Assembly: GCA_032622095.1 (NCBI GenBank)
Contig: CP136064.1
Coordinates: 1,116,001-1,180,000 of the forward strand
DNA length: 64,000 nt
Direction: 5' to 3'
Source: Siphonodentalium dalli
Taxonomy: Eukaryota; Mollusca; Scaphopoda; Gadilida; Siphonodentaliidae
The notes under the pieces are model-generated. The model ran no database searches, was not told the origin of the DNA, and saw only the letters and a program-made list of their open reading frames with translations. Shown piece by piece: positions 25,891 to 38,263 of this stretch. Within the stretch, counting starts at the first letter, position 1. Every line of letters begins with the position of its first letter. The position numbers were made by a program, and so were the translations under genes.

Positions 25891-28180
25891 ATGGTGGAGT
25901 ACGGTTGGATATTTTCAATTTTGCACATGTTTCTCCATACCGCGCCATGTCAAATCTGGCCATATCCTAATCGGGTTGTCATTTACAATGACTGCAGAAA
26001 ATAAATATCTTCATGTTAGAATGCAAATGTATGTTTAAAGGAACAGATGTATCTCAACTTAAAGGGACATAAGTAACACAGTCACCAACTTAAAGAGGTG
26101 TCTGATTTAGACTGGTTCCATGGTGGAGTACGGTTGGATATTTTCTATTTGGCGCATGTTTCTCCATACCGCGCCATGTCAAATCTGGCCATATCCGAAT
26201 CGGGTTGTCATTTACAATGACTACAGAAAATAAATATCTTCATGTTGGAATGCAAATGTATGTTTAAAGAAACAGATGTATCTCAACTTAAAGGGACATA
26301 AGTAACACAGTCACCAACTTTAAGGGGTATCTGCTATAGACTGGTTCCATGGTGGAGTACTGTTGGATATTTTCAATTTGGCGCATGTTTCTCCCTACCG
26401 CGCCATGTCAAATCTGGCCATATCCGAATCGGGTTGTCATTTACAATGACTACAGAAAATAAATATCTTCATGGTGGAATGCAAATGTATGTTTAAAGGA
26501 ACAGATGTATCTCAACTTAAAGGGACATAAGTAACACAGTCACCAACTTTAAGGGGTATCTGCTATAGACTGGTTCCATGGTGGAGTACGGTTGGATATT
26601 TTCAATTTGGCGCATGTTTCTCCATACCGCGCCATGTCAAATCTGGCCATATCCGAATCGGGTTGTCATTTACAATGACTGCAGAAAATGATTATCTTCA
26701 TGTTGGAATGCAAATGTATGTTTAAAGGAACAGATGTATCTCAACTTAAAGGGACATAAGTAACACAGTCACCAACTTAAAGAGGTGTCTGATTTAGACT
26801 GGTTCCATGGTGGAGTACGGTTGGATATTTTCTATTTGGCGCATGTTTCTCCATACCGCGCCATGTCAAATCTGGCCATATCCGAATCGGGTTGTCATTT
26901 ACAATGACTACAGAAAATAAATATCTTCATGTTGGAATGCAAATGTATGTTTAAAGGAACACATGTATCTCAACTTAAAGGGACATAAGTAACACAGTCA
27001 CCAACTTTAAGGGGTATCTGCTATAGACTGGTTCCATGGTGGAGTACGGTTGGATATTTTCAATTTGGCGCATGTTTTTCCATACCGCGCCATGTCAAAT
27101 CTGGCCATATCCGAATCGGGTTGTCATTTACAATGACTACAGAAAATAAATATCTTCATGTTGGAAAGCAAATGTATGTTTAAAGGAACAGATGTAACTC
27201 AACTTAAAGGGACATAAGTAACACAGTCACCAACTTAAAGGGGTATCTGCTATAGACTGGTTCCATGGTGGAGTACGGTTGGATATTTTCAATTTGGCGC
27301 ATGTTTCTCCATACCGCGCCATGTCAAATCTGGCCATATCCGAATCGGGTTGTTATTTACAATGACTGCAGAAAATATATATCTTCATGGTGGAATGCAA
27401 ATGTATGTTTAAAGGAACAGATGTATCTCAACTTAAAGGGACATAAGTAACACAGTCACCAACTTAAAGGGGTATCTGCTATAGACTGGTTCCATGGTGG
27501 AGTACGGTTGGATATTTTCAATTTGGCGCATGTTTCTCCCTACCGCGCCATGTCAAATCTGGCCATATCCGAATCGGGTTGTCATTTACAATGACTACAG
27601 AAAATAAATATCTTCATGTTGGAATGCAAATGTATGTTTAAAGGAACAGATGTATCTCAACTTAAAGGGACATAAGTAACACAGTCACCAAATGTAAGGG
27701 GTATCTGCTATAGACTGGTTCCATGGTGGAGTACGGTTGGATATTTTCAATTTGGCGCTTGTTTCTCCATACCGCGCCATGTCAAATCTGGCCATATCCG
27801 AATCGGGTTGTCATTTACAATGACTGCAGAAAATATATATCTTCATGGTGGAATGCAAATGTATGTTTAAAGGAACAGATGTATCTCAACTTAAAGGGAC
27901 ATAAGTAACACAGTCACCAACTTTAAGGGGTATCTGCTATAGACTGGTTTCATGGTGGAGTACGGTTGGATATTTTCAATTTGGCGCATGTTTCTCCATA
28001 CCGCGCCATGTCAAATCTGGCCATATCCGAATCGGGTTGTCATTTACAATGACTGCAGAAAATATATATCTTCATGTTGGAATGCAAATGTATGTTTAAA
28101 GGAACAGATGTATCTCAACTTAAAGGGACATAAGTAACACAGTCACCAACTTTAAGGGGTATCTGCTATAGACTGGTTCC

Positions 28181-31100
28181 ATGGTGGAGTACGGTTGGAT
28201 ATTTTCTATTTGGCGCATGTTTCTCCATACCGCGCCATATCAAATCTGGCCATATCCGAATCGGGTTGTCATTTACAATGACTGCAGAAAATAGATATCT
28301 TCATGTTGGAATGCAAATGTATGTTTAAAGGAACAGATGTATCTCAACTTAAAGGGACATAAGTAACACAGTCACCAACTTTAAGGGGTATCTGCTATAG
28401 ACTGGTTCCATGGTGGAGTACGGTTGGATATTTTCAATTTGGCGCATGTTTCTCCCTACCGCGCCATGTCAGATCTGGCCATATCCGAATCGGGTTGTCA
28501 TTTACAATGACTGCAGAAAATAAATATCTTCATGTTGGAATGCAAATGTATGTTTAAAGGAACAGATGTATCTCAACTTAAAGGGACATAAGTAACACAG
28601 TCACCAACTTTAAGGGGTATCTGCTATAGACTGGTTACATGGTGGAGTACGGTTGGATATTTTCAATTTTGCGCATTTTTCTCCATACCGCGCCATGTCA
28701 AATCTGGCCATATCCTAATCGGGTTGTCATTTACAATGACTGCAGAAAATAAATATCTTCATGTTAGAATGCAAATGTATGTTTAAAGGAACAGATGTAT
28801 CTCAACTTAAAGGGACATAAGTAACACAGTCACCAACTTAAAGAGGTGTCTGATTTAGACTGGTTCCATGGTGGAGTACGGTTGGATATTTTCTATTTGG
28901 CGCATGTTTCTCCATACCGCGCCATGTCAAATCTGGCCATATCTGAATCGGGTTGTCATTTACAATGACTACAGAAAATAAATATCTTCATGTTGGAATG
29001 CAAATGTATGTTTAAAGAAACAGATGTATCTCAACTTAAAGGGACATAAGTAACACAGTCACCAACTTTAAGGGGTATCTGCTATAGACTGGTTCCATGG
29101 TGGAGTACTGTTGGATATTTTCAATTTGGCGCATGTTTCTCCCTACCGCGCCATGTCAAATCTGGCCATATCCGAATCGGGTTGTCATTTACAATGACTA
29201 CAGAAAATAAATATCTTCATGGTGGAATGCAAATGTATGTTTAAAGGAACAGATGTATCTCAACTTAAAGGGACATAAGTAACACAGTCACCAACTTTAA
29301 GGGGTATCTGCTATAGACTGGTTCCATGGTGGAGTACGGTTGGATATTTTCAATTTGGCGCATGTTTCTCCATACCGCGCCATGTCAAATCTGGCCATAT
29401 CCGAATCGGGTTGTCATTTACAATGACTGCAGAAAATAATTATCTTCATGTTGGAATGCAAATGTATGTTTAAAGGAACAGATGTATCTCAACTTAAAGG
29501 GACATAAGTAACACAGTCACCAACTTAAAGAGGTGTCTGATTTAGACTGGTTCCATGGTGGAGTACGGTTGGATATTTTCTATTTGGCGCATGTTTCTCC
29601 ATACCGCGCCATGTCAAATCTGGCCATATCCGAATCGGGTTGTCATTTACAATGTCTACAAAAAACAAATATCTTCATGTTGGAATGCAAATGTATGTTT
29701 AAAGGAACAGATGTATCTCAACTTAAAGGGACATAAGTAACACAGTCACCAACTTTAAGGGGTATCTGCTATAGACTGGTTCCATGGTGGAGTACGGTTG
29801 GATATTTTCAATTTGGCGCATGTTTCTCCCTACCGCGCCATGTCAAATCTGGCCATATCCGAATCGGGTTGTCATTTACAATGACTACAGAAAATAAATA
29901 TCTTCATGTTGGAATGCAAATGTATGTTTAAAGGAACAGATGTATCTTAACTTAAACAGACATAAGTAACACAGTCACCAACTTTAAGGGGTATCTGCTA
30001 TAGACTGGTTCCATGGTGGAGTACGGTTGGATATTTTCAATTTGGCGCTTGTTTCTCCATACCGCGCCATGTCAAATCTGGCCATATCCGAATCGGGTTG
30101 TCATTTACAATGACTACAGAAAATAAATATCTTCATGTTGGAATGCAAATATATGTTTAAAGGAACAGATGTATCTCAACTTAAAGGGACATAAGTAACA
30201 CAGTCACCAACTTTAAGGGGTATCTGCTATAGACTGGTTCCATGGTGGAGTACGGTTGGATATTTTCAATTTGGCGCTTGTTTCTCCATACCGCGCCATG
30301 TCAAATCTGGCCATATCCGAATCGGGTTGTCATTTACAATGACTACAGAAAATAAATATCTTCATGTTGGAATGCAAATGTATGATTAAAGAAACAGATG
30401 TATCTCAACTTAAAGGGACATAAGTAACACAGTCACCAACTTTAAGGGGTATCTGCTATAGACTGGTTCCATGGTGGAGTACTGTTGGATATTTTCAATT
30501 TGGCGCATGTTTCTCCCTACCGCGCCATGTCAAATCTGGCCATATCCGAATCGGGTTGTCATTTACAATGACTACAGAAAATAAATATCTTCATGTTGGA
30601 ATGCAAATGTATGTTTAAAGGAACAGATGTATCTCAACTTAAAGGGACATAAGTAACACAGTCACCAACTTTAAGGGGTATCTGCTATAGACTGGTTCCA
30701 TGGTGGAGTACGGTTGGATATTTTCAATTTGGCGCATGTTTTTCCATACCGCGCCATGTCAAATCTGGCCATATCCGAATCGGGTTGTCATTTACAATGA
30801 CTACAGAAAATAGATATCTTCATGTTGGAAAGCAAATGTATGTTTAAAGGAACAAATGTATCTCAACTTAAAGGGACATAAGTAACACAGTCACCAACTT
30901 AAAGGGGTATCTGCTATAGACTTGTTCCATGGTGGAGTACGGTTGGATATTTTCAATTTGGCGCATGTTTCTCCATACCGCGCCATGTCAAATCTGGCCA
31001 TATCCGAATCGGGTTGTCATTTACAATGACTACAGAAAATAAATATCTTCATGTTGGAAAGCAAATGTATGTTTAAAGGAACAGATGTATCTCAACTTAA

Positions 31101-32763
31101 AGGGACATAAGTAACACAGTCACCAACTTAAAGGGGTATCTGCTATAGACTGGTTCCATGGTGGAGTACGGTTGGATATTTTCAATTTGGTGCATGTTTC
31201 TCCATACCGCGCCATGTCAAATCTGGCCCTATCCGAATCGGGTTGTCATTTACAATGACTGCAGAAAATATATATCTTCATGGTAGAATGCAAATGTATG
31301 TTTAAAGGAACAGATGTATCTCAACTTAAAGGGACATAAGTAACACAGTCACCAACTTTAAGGGGTATCTGCTATAGACTGGTTCCATGGTGGAGTACGG
31401 TTGGATATTTTCAATTTGGCGCATGTTTCTCCATACCGCGCCATGTCAAATCTGGCCATATCCGAATCGGGTTGTCATTTACAATGACTACAGAAAATAG
31501 ATATTTTCTTGTTGGAATGCAAAAGTATGTTTAAAGGAACAGATGTAACTCAACTTAAAAGGAGATAAGTAACACAGTCACCAACTTAAAGGGGTGTCTG
31601 ATTTAGACTGGTTCCATGGTGGAGTACGGTTGGATATTTTCAATTTGGCGCATGTTTCTCCATACCGCGCCATGTCAAATCTGGCCATATCCGAATCGGG
31701 TTGTCATTTACAATGACTGCAGAAAATAAATATCTTCATGTTGGAATGCAAATGTATGTTTAAAGGAACAGATGTATCTCAACTTAAAGGAACATAGGTA
31801 ACACAGTCACCAACTTAAAGAGGTGTCTGATTTAGACTGGTTCCATGGTGGAGTACGGTTGGATATTTTCTATTTGGCGCATGTTTCTCCATACCGCGCC
31901 ATGTCAAATCTGGCCATATCCGAATCGGGTTGTCATTTACAATGACTACAGAAAATAAATATCTTCATGTTGGAATGCAAATGTATGTTTAAAGGAACAG
32001 ATGTATCTCAACTTAAAGGGACATAAGTAACACAGTCACCAACTTTAAGGGGTATCTGCTATAGACTGGTTCCATGGTGGAGTACGGTTGGATATTTACT
32101 ATTTGGCGCATGTTTCTCCATACCGCGCCATGTCAAATCTGGCCATATCCGAATTGGGTTGTCATTTACAATGACTACAGAAAATAAATATCTTCATGTT
32201 GGAATGCAAATGTATGTTTAAAGAAACAGATGTATCTCAACTTAAAGGGACATAATAAGTAGCACAGTCACCAACTTTAAGGGGTATCTGCTATAGACTG
32301 GTTCCATGGTGGAGTACTGTTGGATATTTTCAATTTGGCGCATGTTTCTCCCTACCGCGCCATGTCAAATCTGGCCATATCCGAATCGGGTTGTCATTTA
32401 CAATGACTACAGAAAATAGATATCTTCATGTTGGAATGCAAATGTATGTTTAAAGGAACAGATGTATCTCAACTTAAAGGGACATAAGTAACACAGTCAC
32501 CAACTTAAAGGGGTATCTGCTATAGACTGGTTCCATGGTGGAGTACGGTTGGATATTTTCAATTTGGCGCATGTTTCTCCATACCGCGCCATGTCAAATC
32601 TGGCCATATCCGAATCGGGTTGTCATTTACAATGACTGCAGAAAATATATATCTTCATGGTGGAATGCAAATGTATGTTTAAAGGAACAGATGTATCTCA
32701 ACTTAAAGGGACATAAGTAACACAGTCACCAACTTAAAGGGGTATCTGCTATAGACTGGTTCC
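28181..32763 (+). repeat. Divergent unit section rich in private variants
   Basis: Twenty units here carry changes not found in the rest of the window apart from this section's own copy at 58638. Examples are CCATATCAAATC and AATAGATATC (28181), GTCAGATCTGG (28410), and AATGTCTACAAAAAACAAAT (29555). Others are TATGATTAAAG (30242), ACTTGTTCC (30929), TTGGTGCATG with GGTAGAATGC (31158), GATATTTTCTTG with CAAAAGTATG and AAAAGGAGATAAG (31387), and AACATAGGTAAC at the end of the unit at 31616. Unit divergence is visibly higher than in the flanking HORs. This suggests an older or less homogenised stretch that was later copied whole. Confidence 0.85.
32251..32265 (+). other. Three-base insertion variant CATAATAAGTAGCAC
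   Basis: The usual CATAAGTAACAC is replaced by CATAATAAGTAGCAC, making the AJ unit 232 bp. It recurs at 33857, 36149 and 62708. These spacings (1,606, 2,292 and 30,457 bp to the matching copy) equal the block offsets found from other variants, so it is a clean marker of shared descent. Confidence 0.92.
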
Positions 32764-33679
32764 ATGGTGGAGTACGGTTGGATATTTTCAATTTGGCGCA
32801 TGTTTCTCCATACCGCGCCATGCCAAATCTGGCCCTATCCGAATCGGGTTGTCATTTACAATGACTGCAGAAAATATATATCTTCATGGTGGAATGCAAA
32901 TGTATGTTTAAAGGAACAGATGTATCTCAACTTAAAGGGACATAAGTAACACAGTCACCAACTTTAAGGGGTATCTGCTATAGACTGGTTCCATGGTGGA
33001 GTACGGTTGGATATTTTCAATTTGGCGCATGTTTCTCCATACCGCGCCATGTCAAATCTGGCCCTATCCGAATCGGGTTGTCATTTACAATGACTGCAGA
33101 AAATATATATCTTCATGTTGGAATGCAAATGTATGTTTAAAGGAACAGATGTATCTCAACTTAAAGGGACATAAGTAACACCGTCACCAACTTTAAGGGA
33201 TATCTGCTATAGACTGGTTACATGGTGGAGTACGGTTGGATATTTTCAATTTGGCGCATGTTTCTCCATACCGCGCCATGTCAAATCTGGCCCTATCCGA
33301 ATCGGGTTGTCATTTACAATGACTGCAGAAAATAAATATCTTCATGTTGGAATGCAAATGTATGTTCAAAGGAACAGATGTATCTCAACTTAAAGGGACA
33401 TAAGTAACACAGTCACCAACTTAAAGAGGTGTCTGAATTAGACTGGTTACATGGTGGAATACGGTTGGATATTTTCTATTTGGCGCATGTTTCTCCATAC
33501 CGCGCCATGTCAAATCTGGCCATATCCGAATCGGGTTGTCATTTACAATGACTACAGAAAATAAATATCTTCATGTTGGAATGCAAATGTATGTTTAAAG
33601 GAACAGATGTATCTCAACTTAAAGGGACATAAGTAACACAGTCACCAACTTTAAGGGGTATCTGCTATAGACTGGTTCC
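32764..33679 (+). repeat. Junction units AM AN AO V
   Basis: Four units link the divergent section to the 10-mer pair. AM (32764) has CATGCCAAATC with GGCCCTATCC. AN (32993) has GGCCCTATCC and CACCGTC. AO (33222) has the linker AAGGGATATC, TTAC and TGTTCAAAGG. V (33451) matches the V units at 8726 and 16278, including the GGAATACGG change. AM recurs at 34370, 36662 and 63679. The start of AN recurs at 63908. Confidence 0.8.
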
Positions 33680-35971
33680 ATGGTGGAGTACGGTTGGATA
33701 TTTACTATTTGGCGCATGTTTCTCCATACCGCGCCATGTCAAATCTGGCCATATCCGAATTGGGTTGTCATTTACAATGACTACAGAAAATAAATATCTT
33801 CATGTTGGAATGCAAATGTATGTTTAAAGAAACAGATGTATCTCAACTTAAAGGGACATAATAAGTAGCACAGTCACCAACTTTAAGGGGTATCTGCTAT
33901 AGACTGGTTCCATGGTGGAGTACTGTTGGATATTTTCAATTTGGCGCATGTTTCTCCCTACCGCGCCATGTCAAATCTGGCCATATCCGAATCGGGTTGT
34001 CATTTACAATGACTACAGAAAATAGATATCTTCATGTTGGAATGCAAATGTATGTTTAAAGGAACAGATGTATCTCAACTTAAAGGGACATAAGTAACAC
34101 AGTCACCAACTTAAAGGGGTATCTGCTATAGACTGGTTCCATGGTGGAGTACGGTTGGATATTTTCAATTTGGCGCATGTTTCTCCATACCGCGCCATGT
34201 CAAATCTGGCCATATCCGAATCGGGTTGTCATTTACAATGACTGCAGAAAATATATATCTTCATGGTGGAATGCAAATGTATGTTTAAAGGAACAGATGT
34301 ATCTCAACTTAAAGGGACATAAGTAACACAGTCACCAACTTAAAGGGGTATCTGCTATAGACTGGTTCCATGGTGGAGTACGGTTGGATATTTTCAATTT
34401 GGCGCATGTTTCTCCATACCGCGCCATGCCAAATCTGGCCCTATCCGAATCGGGTTGTCATTTACAATGACTGCAGAAAATATATATCTTCATGGTGGAA
34501 TGCAAATGTATGTTTAAAGGAACAGATGTATCTCAACTTAAAGGGACATAAGTAACACAGTCACCAACTTTAAGGGGTATCTGCTATAGACTGGTTACAT
34601 GGTGGAGTACGGTTGGATATTTTCAATTTTGCGCATGTTTCTCCATACCGCGCCATGTAAAATCTGGCCATATCCGAATCGGGTTGTCATTTACAATGAC
34701 TGCAGAAAATAAATATCTTCATGTTGGAATGCAAATGTATGTTTAAAGGAACAGATGTATCTCAACTTAAAGGGACATAAGTAACACAGTCACCAACTTT
34801 AAGGGGTATCTGCTATAGACTGGTTCCATGGTGGAGTACGGTTGGATATTTACTATTTGGCGCATTTTTCTCCATACCGCGCCATGTCAAATCTGGCCAT
34901 ATCCGAATCGGGTTGTCATTTACAATGACTACAGAAAATATATATCTTCATGTTGGAATGCAAATGTATGTTTAAAGGAACAGATGTATCTCAACTTAAA
35001 GGGACATAAGTAACACCGTCACCAACTTTAAGGGGTATCTGCTAAGACTGGTTCCATGGTGGAGTACTGTTGTATATTTTCAATTTGGCGCATGTTTTTC
35101 CATACCGCGCCATGTCAAATCTGGCCATATCCGAATCGGGTTGTCATTTACAATGACTACAGAAAATAAATATCTTCATGTTGGAATGCAAATGTATGTT
35201 TAAAGGAACAGATGTATCTCAACTTAAAGGGACATAAGTAACACAGTCACCAACTTTAAGGGGTATCTGCTATAGACTGGTTACATGGTGGAGTACGGTT
35301 GGATATTTTCAATTTTGCGCATGTTTCTCCATACCGCGCCATGTCAAATCTGGCCATATCCGAATCGGGTTGTCATTTACAATGACTGCAGAAAATAAAT
35401 ATCTTCATGTTGGAATGCAAATGTATGTTTAAAGGAACAGATGTATCTCAACTTAAAGGGACATAAGTAACACAGTCACCAACTTAAAGAGGTGTCTGAT
35501 TTAGACTGGTTCCATGGTGGAGTACGGTTGGATATTTTCTATTTGGCGCATGTTTCTCCATACCGCGCCATGTCAAATCTGGCCATATCCGAATCGGGTT
35601 GTCATTTACAATGACTACAGAAAATAAATATCTTCATGTTGGAATGCAAATGTATGTTTAAAGAAACAGATGTATCTCAACTTAAAGGGACATAAGTAAC
35701 ACAGTCACCAACTTTAAGGGGTATCTGCTATAGACTGGTTCCATGGTGGAGTACTGTTGGATATTTTCAATTTGGCGCATGTTTCTCCATACCGCGCCAT
35801 GTCAAATCTGGCCATATCCGAATCGGGTTGTCATTTACAATGACTACAGAAAATAAATATCTTCATGTTGGAATGCAAATGTATGTTTAAAGGAACACAT
35901 GTATCTCAACTTAAAGGGACATAAGTAACACAGTCACCAACTTTAAGGGGTATCTGCTATAGACTGGTTCC
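33680..35971 (+). repeat. 10-unit tandem duplication, copy 1 (2,292 bp)
   Basis: The order is AJ AK AL AM M N O A B' C''. AJ has TTTACTATT, GAATTGGG and the three-base insertion. AK has TACTG, CTCCCTACC and AATAGATATC. All ten recur 2,292 bp later with the same variants. The length is 2 bp over 10 x 229, because of the three-base insertion in AJ minus the one-base deletion in the linker before O. Confidence 0.9.
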
Positions 35972-38263
35972 ATGGTGGAGTACGGTTGGATATTTACTAT
36001 TTGGCGCATGTTTCTCCATACCGCGCCATGTCAAATCTGGCCATATCCGAATTGGGTTGTCATTTACAATGACTACAGAAAATAAATATCTTCATGTTGG
36101 AATGCAAATGTATGTTTAAAGAAACAGATGTATCTCAACTTAAAGGGACATAATAAGTAGCACAGTCACCAACTTTAAGGGGTATCTGCTATAGACTGGT
36201 TCCATGGTGGAGTACTGTTGGATATTTTCAATTTGGCGCATGTTTCTCCCTACCGCGCCATGTCAAATCTGGCCATATCCGAATCGGGTTGTCATTTACA
36301 ATGACTACAGAAAATAGATATCTTCATGTTGGAATGCAAATGTATGTTTAAAGGAACAGATGTATCTCAACTTAAAGGGACATAAGTAACACAGTCACCA
36401 ACTTAAAGGGGTATCTGCTATAGACTGGTTCCATGGTGGAGTACGGTTGGATATTTTCAATTTGGCGCATGTTTCTCCATACCGCGCCATGTCAAATCTG
36501 GCCATATCCGAATCGGGTTGTCATTTACAATGACTGCAGAAAATATATATCTTCATGGTGGAATGCAAATGTATGTTTAAAGGAACAGATGTATCTCAAC
36601 TTAAAGGGACATAAGTAACACAGTCACCAACTTAAAGGGGTATCTGCTATAGACTGGTTCCATGGTGGAGTACGGTTGGATATTTTCAATTTGGCGCATG
36701 TTTCTCCATACCGCGCCATGCCAAATCTGGCCCTATCCGAATCGGGTTGTCATTTACAATGACTGCAGAAAATATATATCTTCATGGTGGAATGCAAATG
36801 TATGTTTAAAGGAACAGATGTATCTCAACTTAAAGGGACATAAGTAACACAGTCACCAACTTTAAGGGGTATCTGCTATAGACTGGTTACATGGTGGAGT
36901 ACGGTTGGATATTTTCAATTTTGCGCATGTTTCTCCATACCGCGCCATGTAAAATCTGGCCATATCCGAATCGGGTTGTCATTTACAATGACTGCAGAAA
37001 ATAAATATCTTCATGTTGGAATGCAAATGTATGTTTAAAGGAACAGATGTATCTCAACTTAAAGGGACATAAGTAACACAGTCACCAACTTTAAGGGGTA
37101 TCTGCTATAGACTGGTTCCATGGTGGAGTACGGTTGGATATTTACTATTTGGCGCATTTTTCTCCATACCGCGCCATGTCAAATCTGGCCATATCCGAAT
37201 CGGGTTGTCATTTACAATGACTACAGAAAATATATATCTTCATGTTGGAATGCAAATGTATGTTTAAAGGAACAGATGTATCTCAACTTAAAGGGACATA
37301 AGTAACACCGTCACCAACTTTAAGGGGTATCTGCTAAGACTGGTTCCATGGTGGAGTACTGTTGTATATTTTCAATTTGGCGCATGTTTTTCCATACCGC
37401 GCCATGTCAAATCTGGCCATATCCGAATCGGGTTGTCATTTACAATGACTACAGAAAATAAATATCTTCATGTTGGAATGCAAATGTATGTTTAAAGGAA
37501 CAGATGTATCTCAACTTAAAGGGACATAAGTAACACAGTCACCAACTTTAAGGGGTATCTGCTATAGACTGGTTACATGGTGGAGTACGGTTGGATATTT
37601 TCAATTTTGCGCATGTTTCTCCATACCGCGCCATGTCAAATCTGGCCATATCCGAATCGGGTTGTCATTTACAATGACTGCAGAAAATAAATATCTTCAT
37701 GTTGGAATGCAAATGTATGTTTAAAGGAACAGATGTATCTCAACTTAAAGGGACATAAGTAACACAGTCACCAACTTAAAGAGGTGTCTGATTTAGACTG
37801 GTTCCATGGTGGAGTACGGTTGGATATTTTCTATTTGGCGCATGTTTCTCCATACCGCGCCATGTCAAATCTGGCCATATCCGAATCGGGTTGTCATTTA
37901 CAATGACTACAGAAAATAAATATCTTCATGTTGGAATGCAAATGTATGTTTAAAGAAACAGATGTATCTCAACTTAAAGGGACATAAGTAACACAGTCAC
38001 CAACTTTAAGGGGTATCTGCTATAGACTGGTTCCATGGTGGAGTACTGTTGGATATTTTCAATTTGGCGCATGTTTCTCCATACCGCGCCATGTCAAATC
38101 TGGCCATATCCGAATCGGGTTGTCATTTACAATGACTACAGAAAATAAATATCTTCATGTTGGAATGCAAATGTATGTTTAAAGGAACACATGTATCTCA
38201 ACTTAAAGGGACATAAGTAACACAGTCACCAACTTTAAGGGGTATCTGCTATAGACTGGTTCC
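35972..38263 (+). repeat. 10-unit tandem duplication, copy 2 (2,292 bp)
   Basis: This is a second copy of AJ AK AL AM M N O A B' C''. After C'' the series continues D X A B C D E at 38264, whereas copy 1 is followed by AJ. The upstream four units AJ to AM are thus present three times within 4.6 kb (32074, 33680, 35972). Confidence 0.9.

Larger units (their letters stand above)
23602..32763 (+). repeat. 40-unit block, first copy (9,162 bp)
   Basis: The order is X A to I, Y B' Z, AA AB, D'' E' F G H', I' AC Y' B' Z AA AD F' G' G'' Z' D''' AE to AL. Diagnostic sites: Y has GCACATG, CCTAATC and TTAGAATGC. Z has TACTG with CTCCCTACC. AA has an altered AATAATTATC (AATGATTATC in this copy, at 26578). 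AB has the B linker with AACACATG. D'' has GATGTAACTC. AJ has a three-base insertion. The block recurs in full at 54060-63220, offset 30,457-30,459 bp. Its first ten units are also the end of 20-mer copy 2. Confidence 0.9.

Noticed and set aside
29533-29736. 67-residue frame, also at 59990
   Set aside because: It is opened by private changes (AATGTCTACAAAAAACAAAT) in one divergent unit and its duplicate. The two copies are identical only because the block was duplicated.
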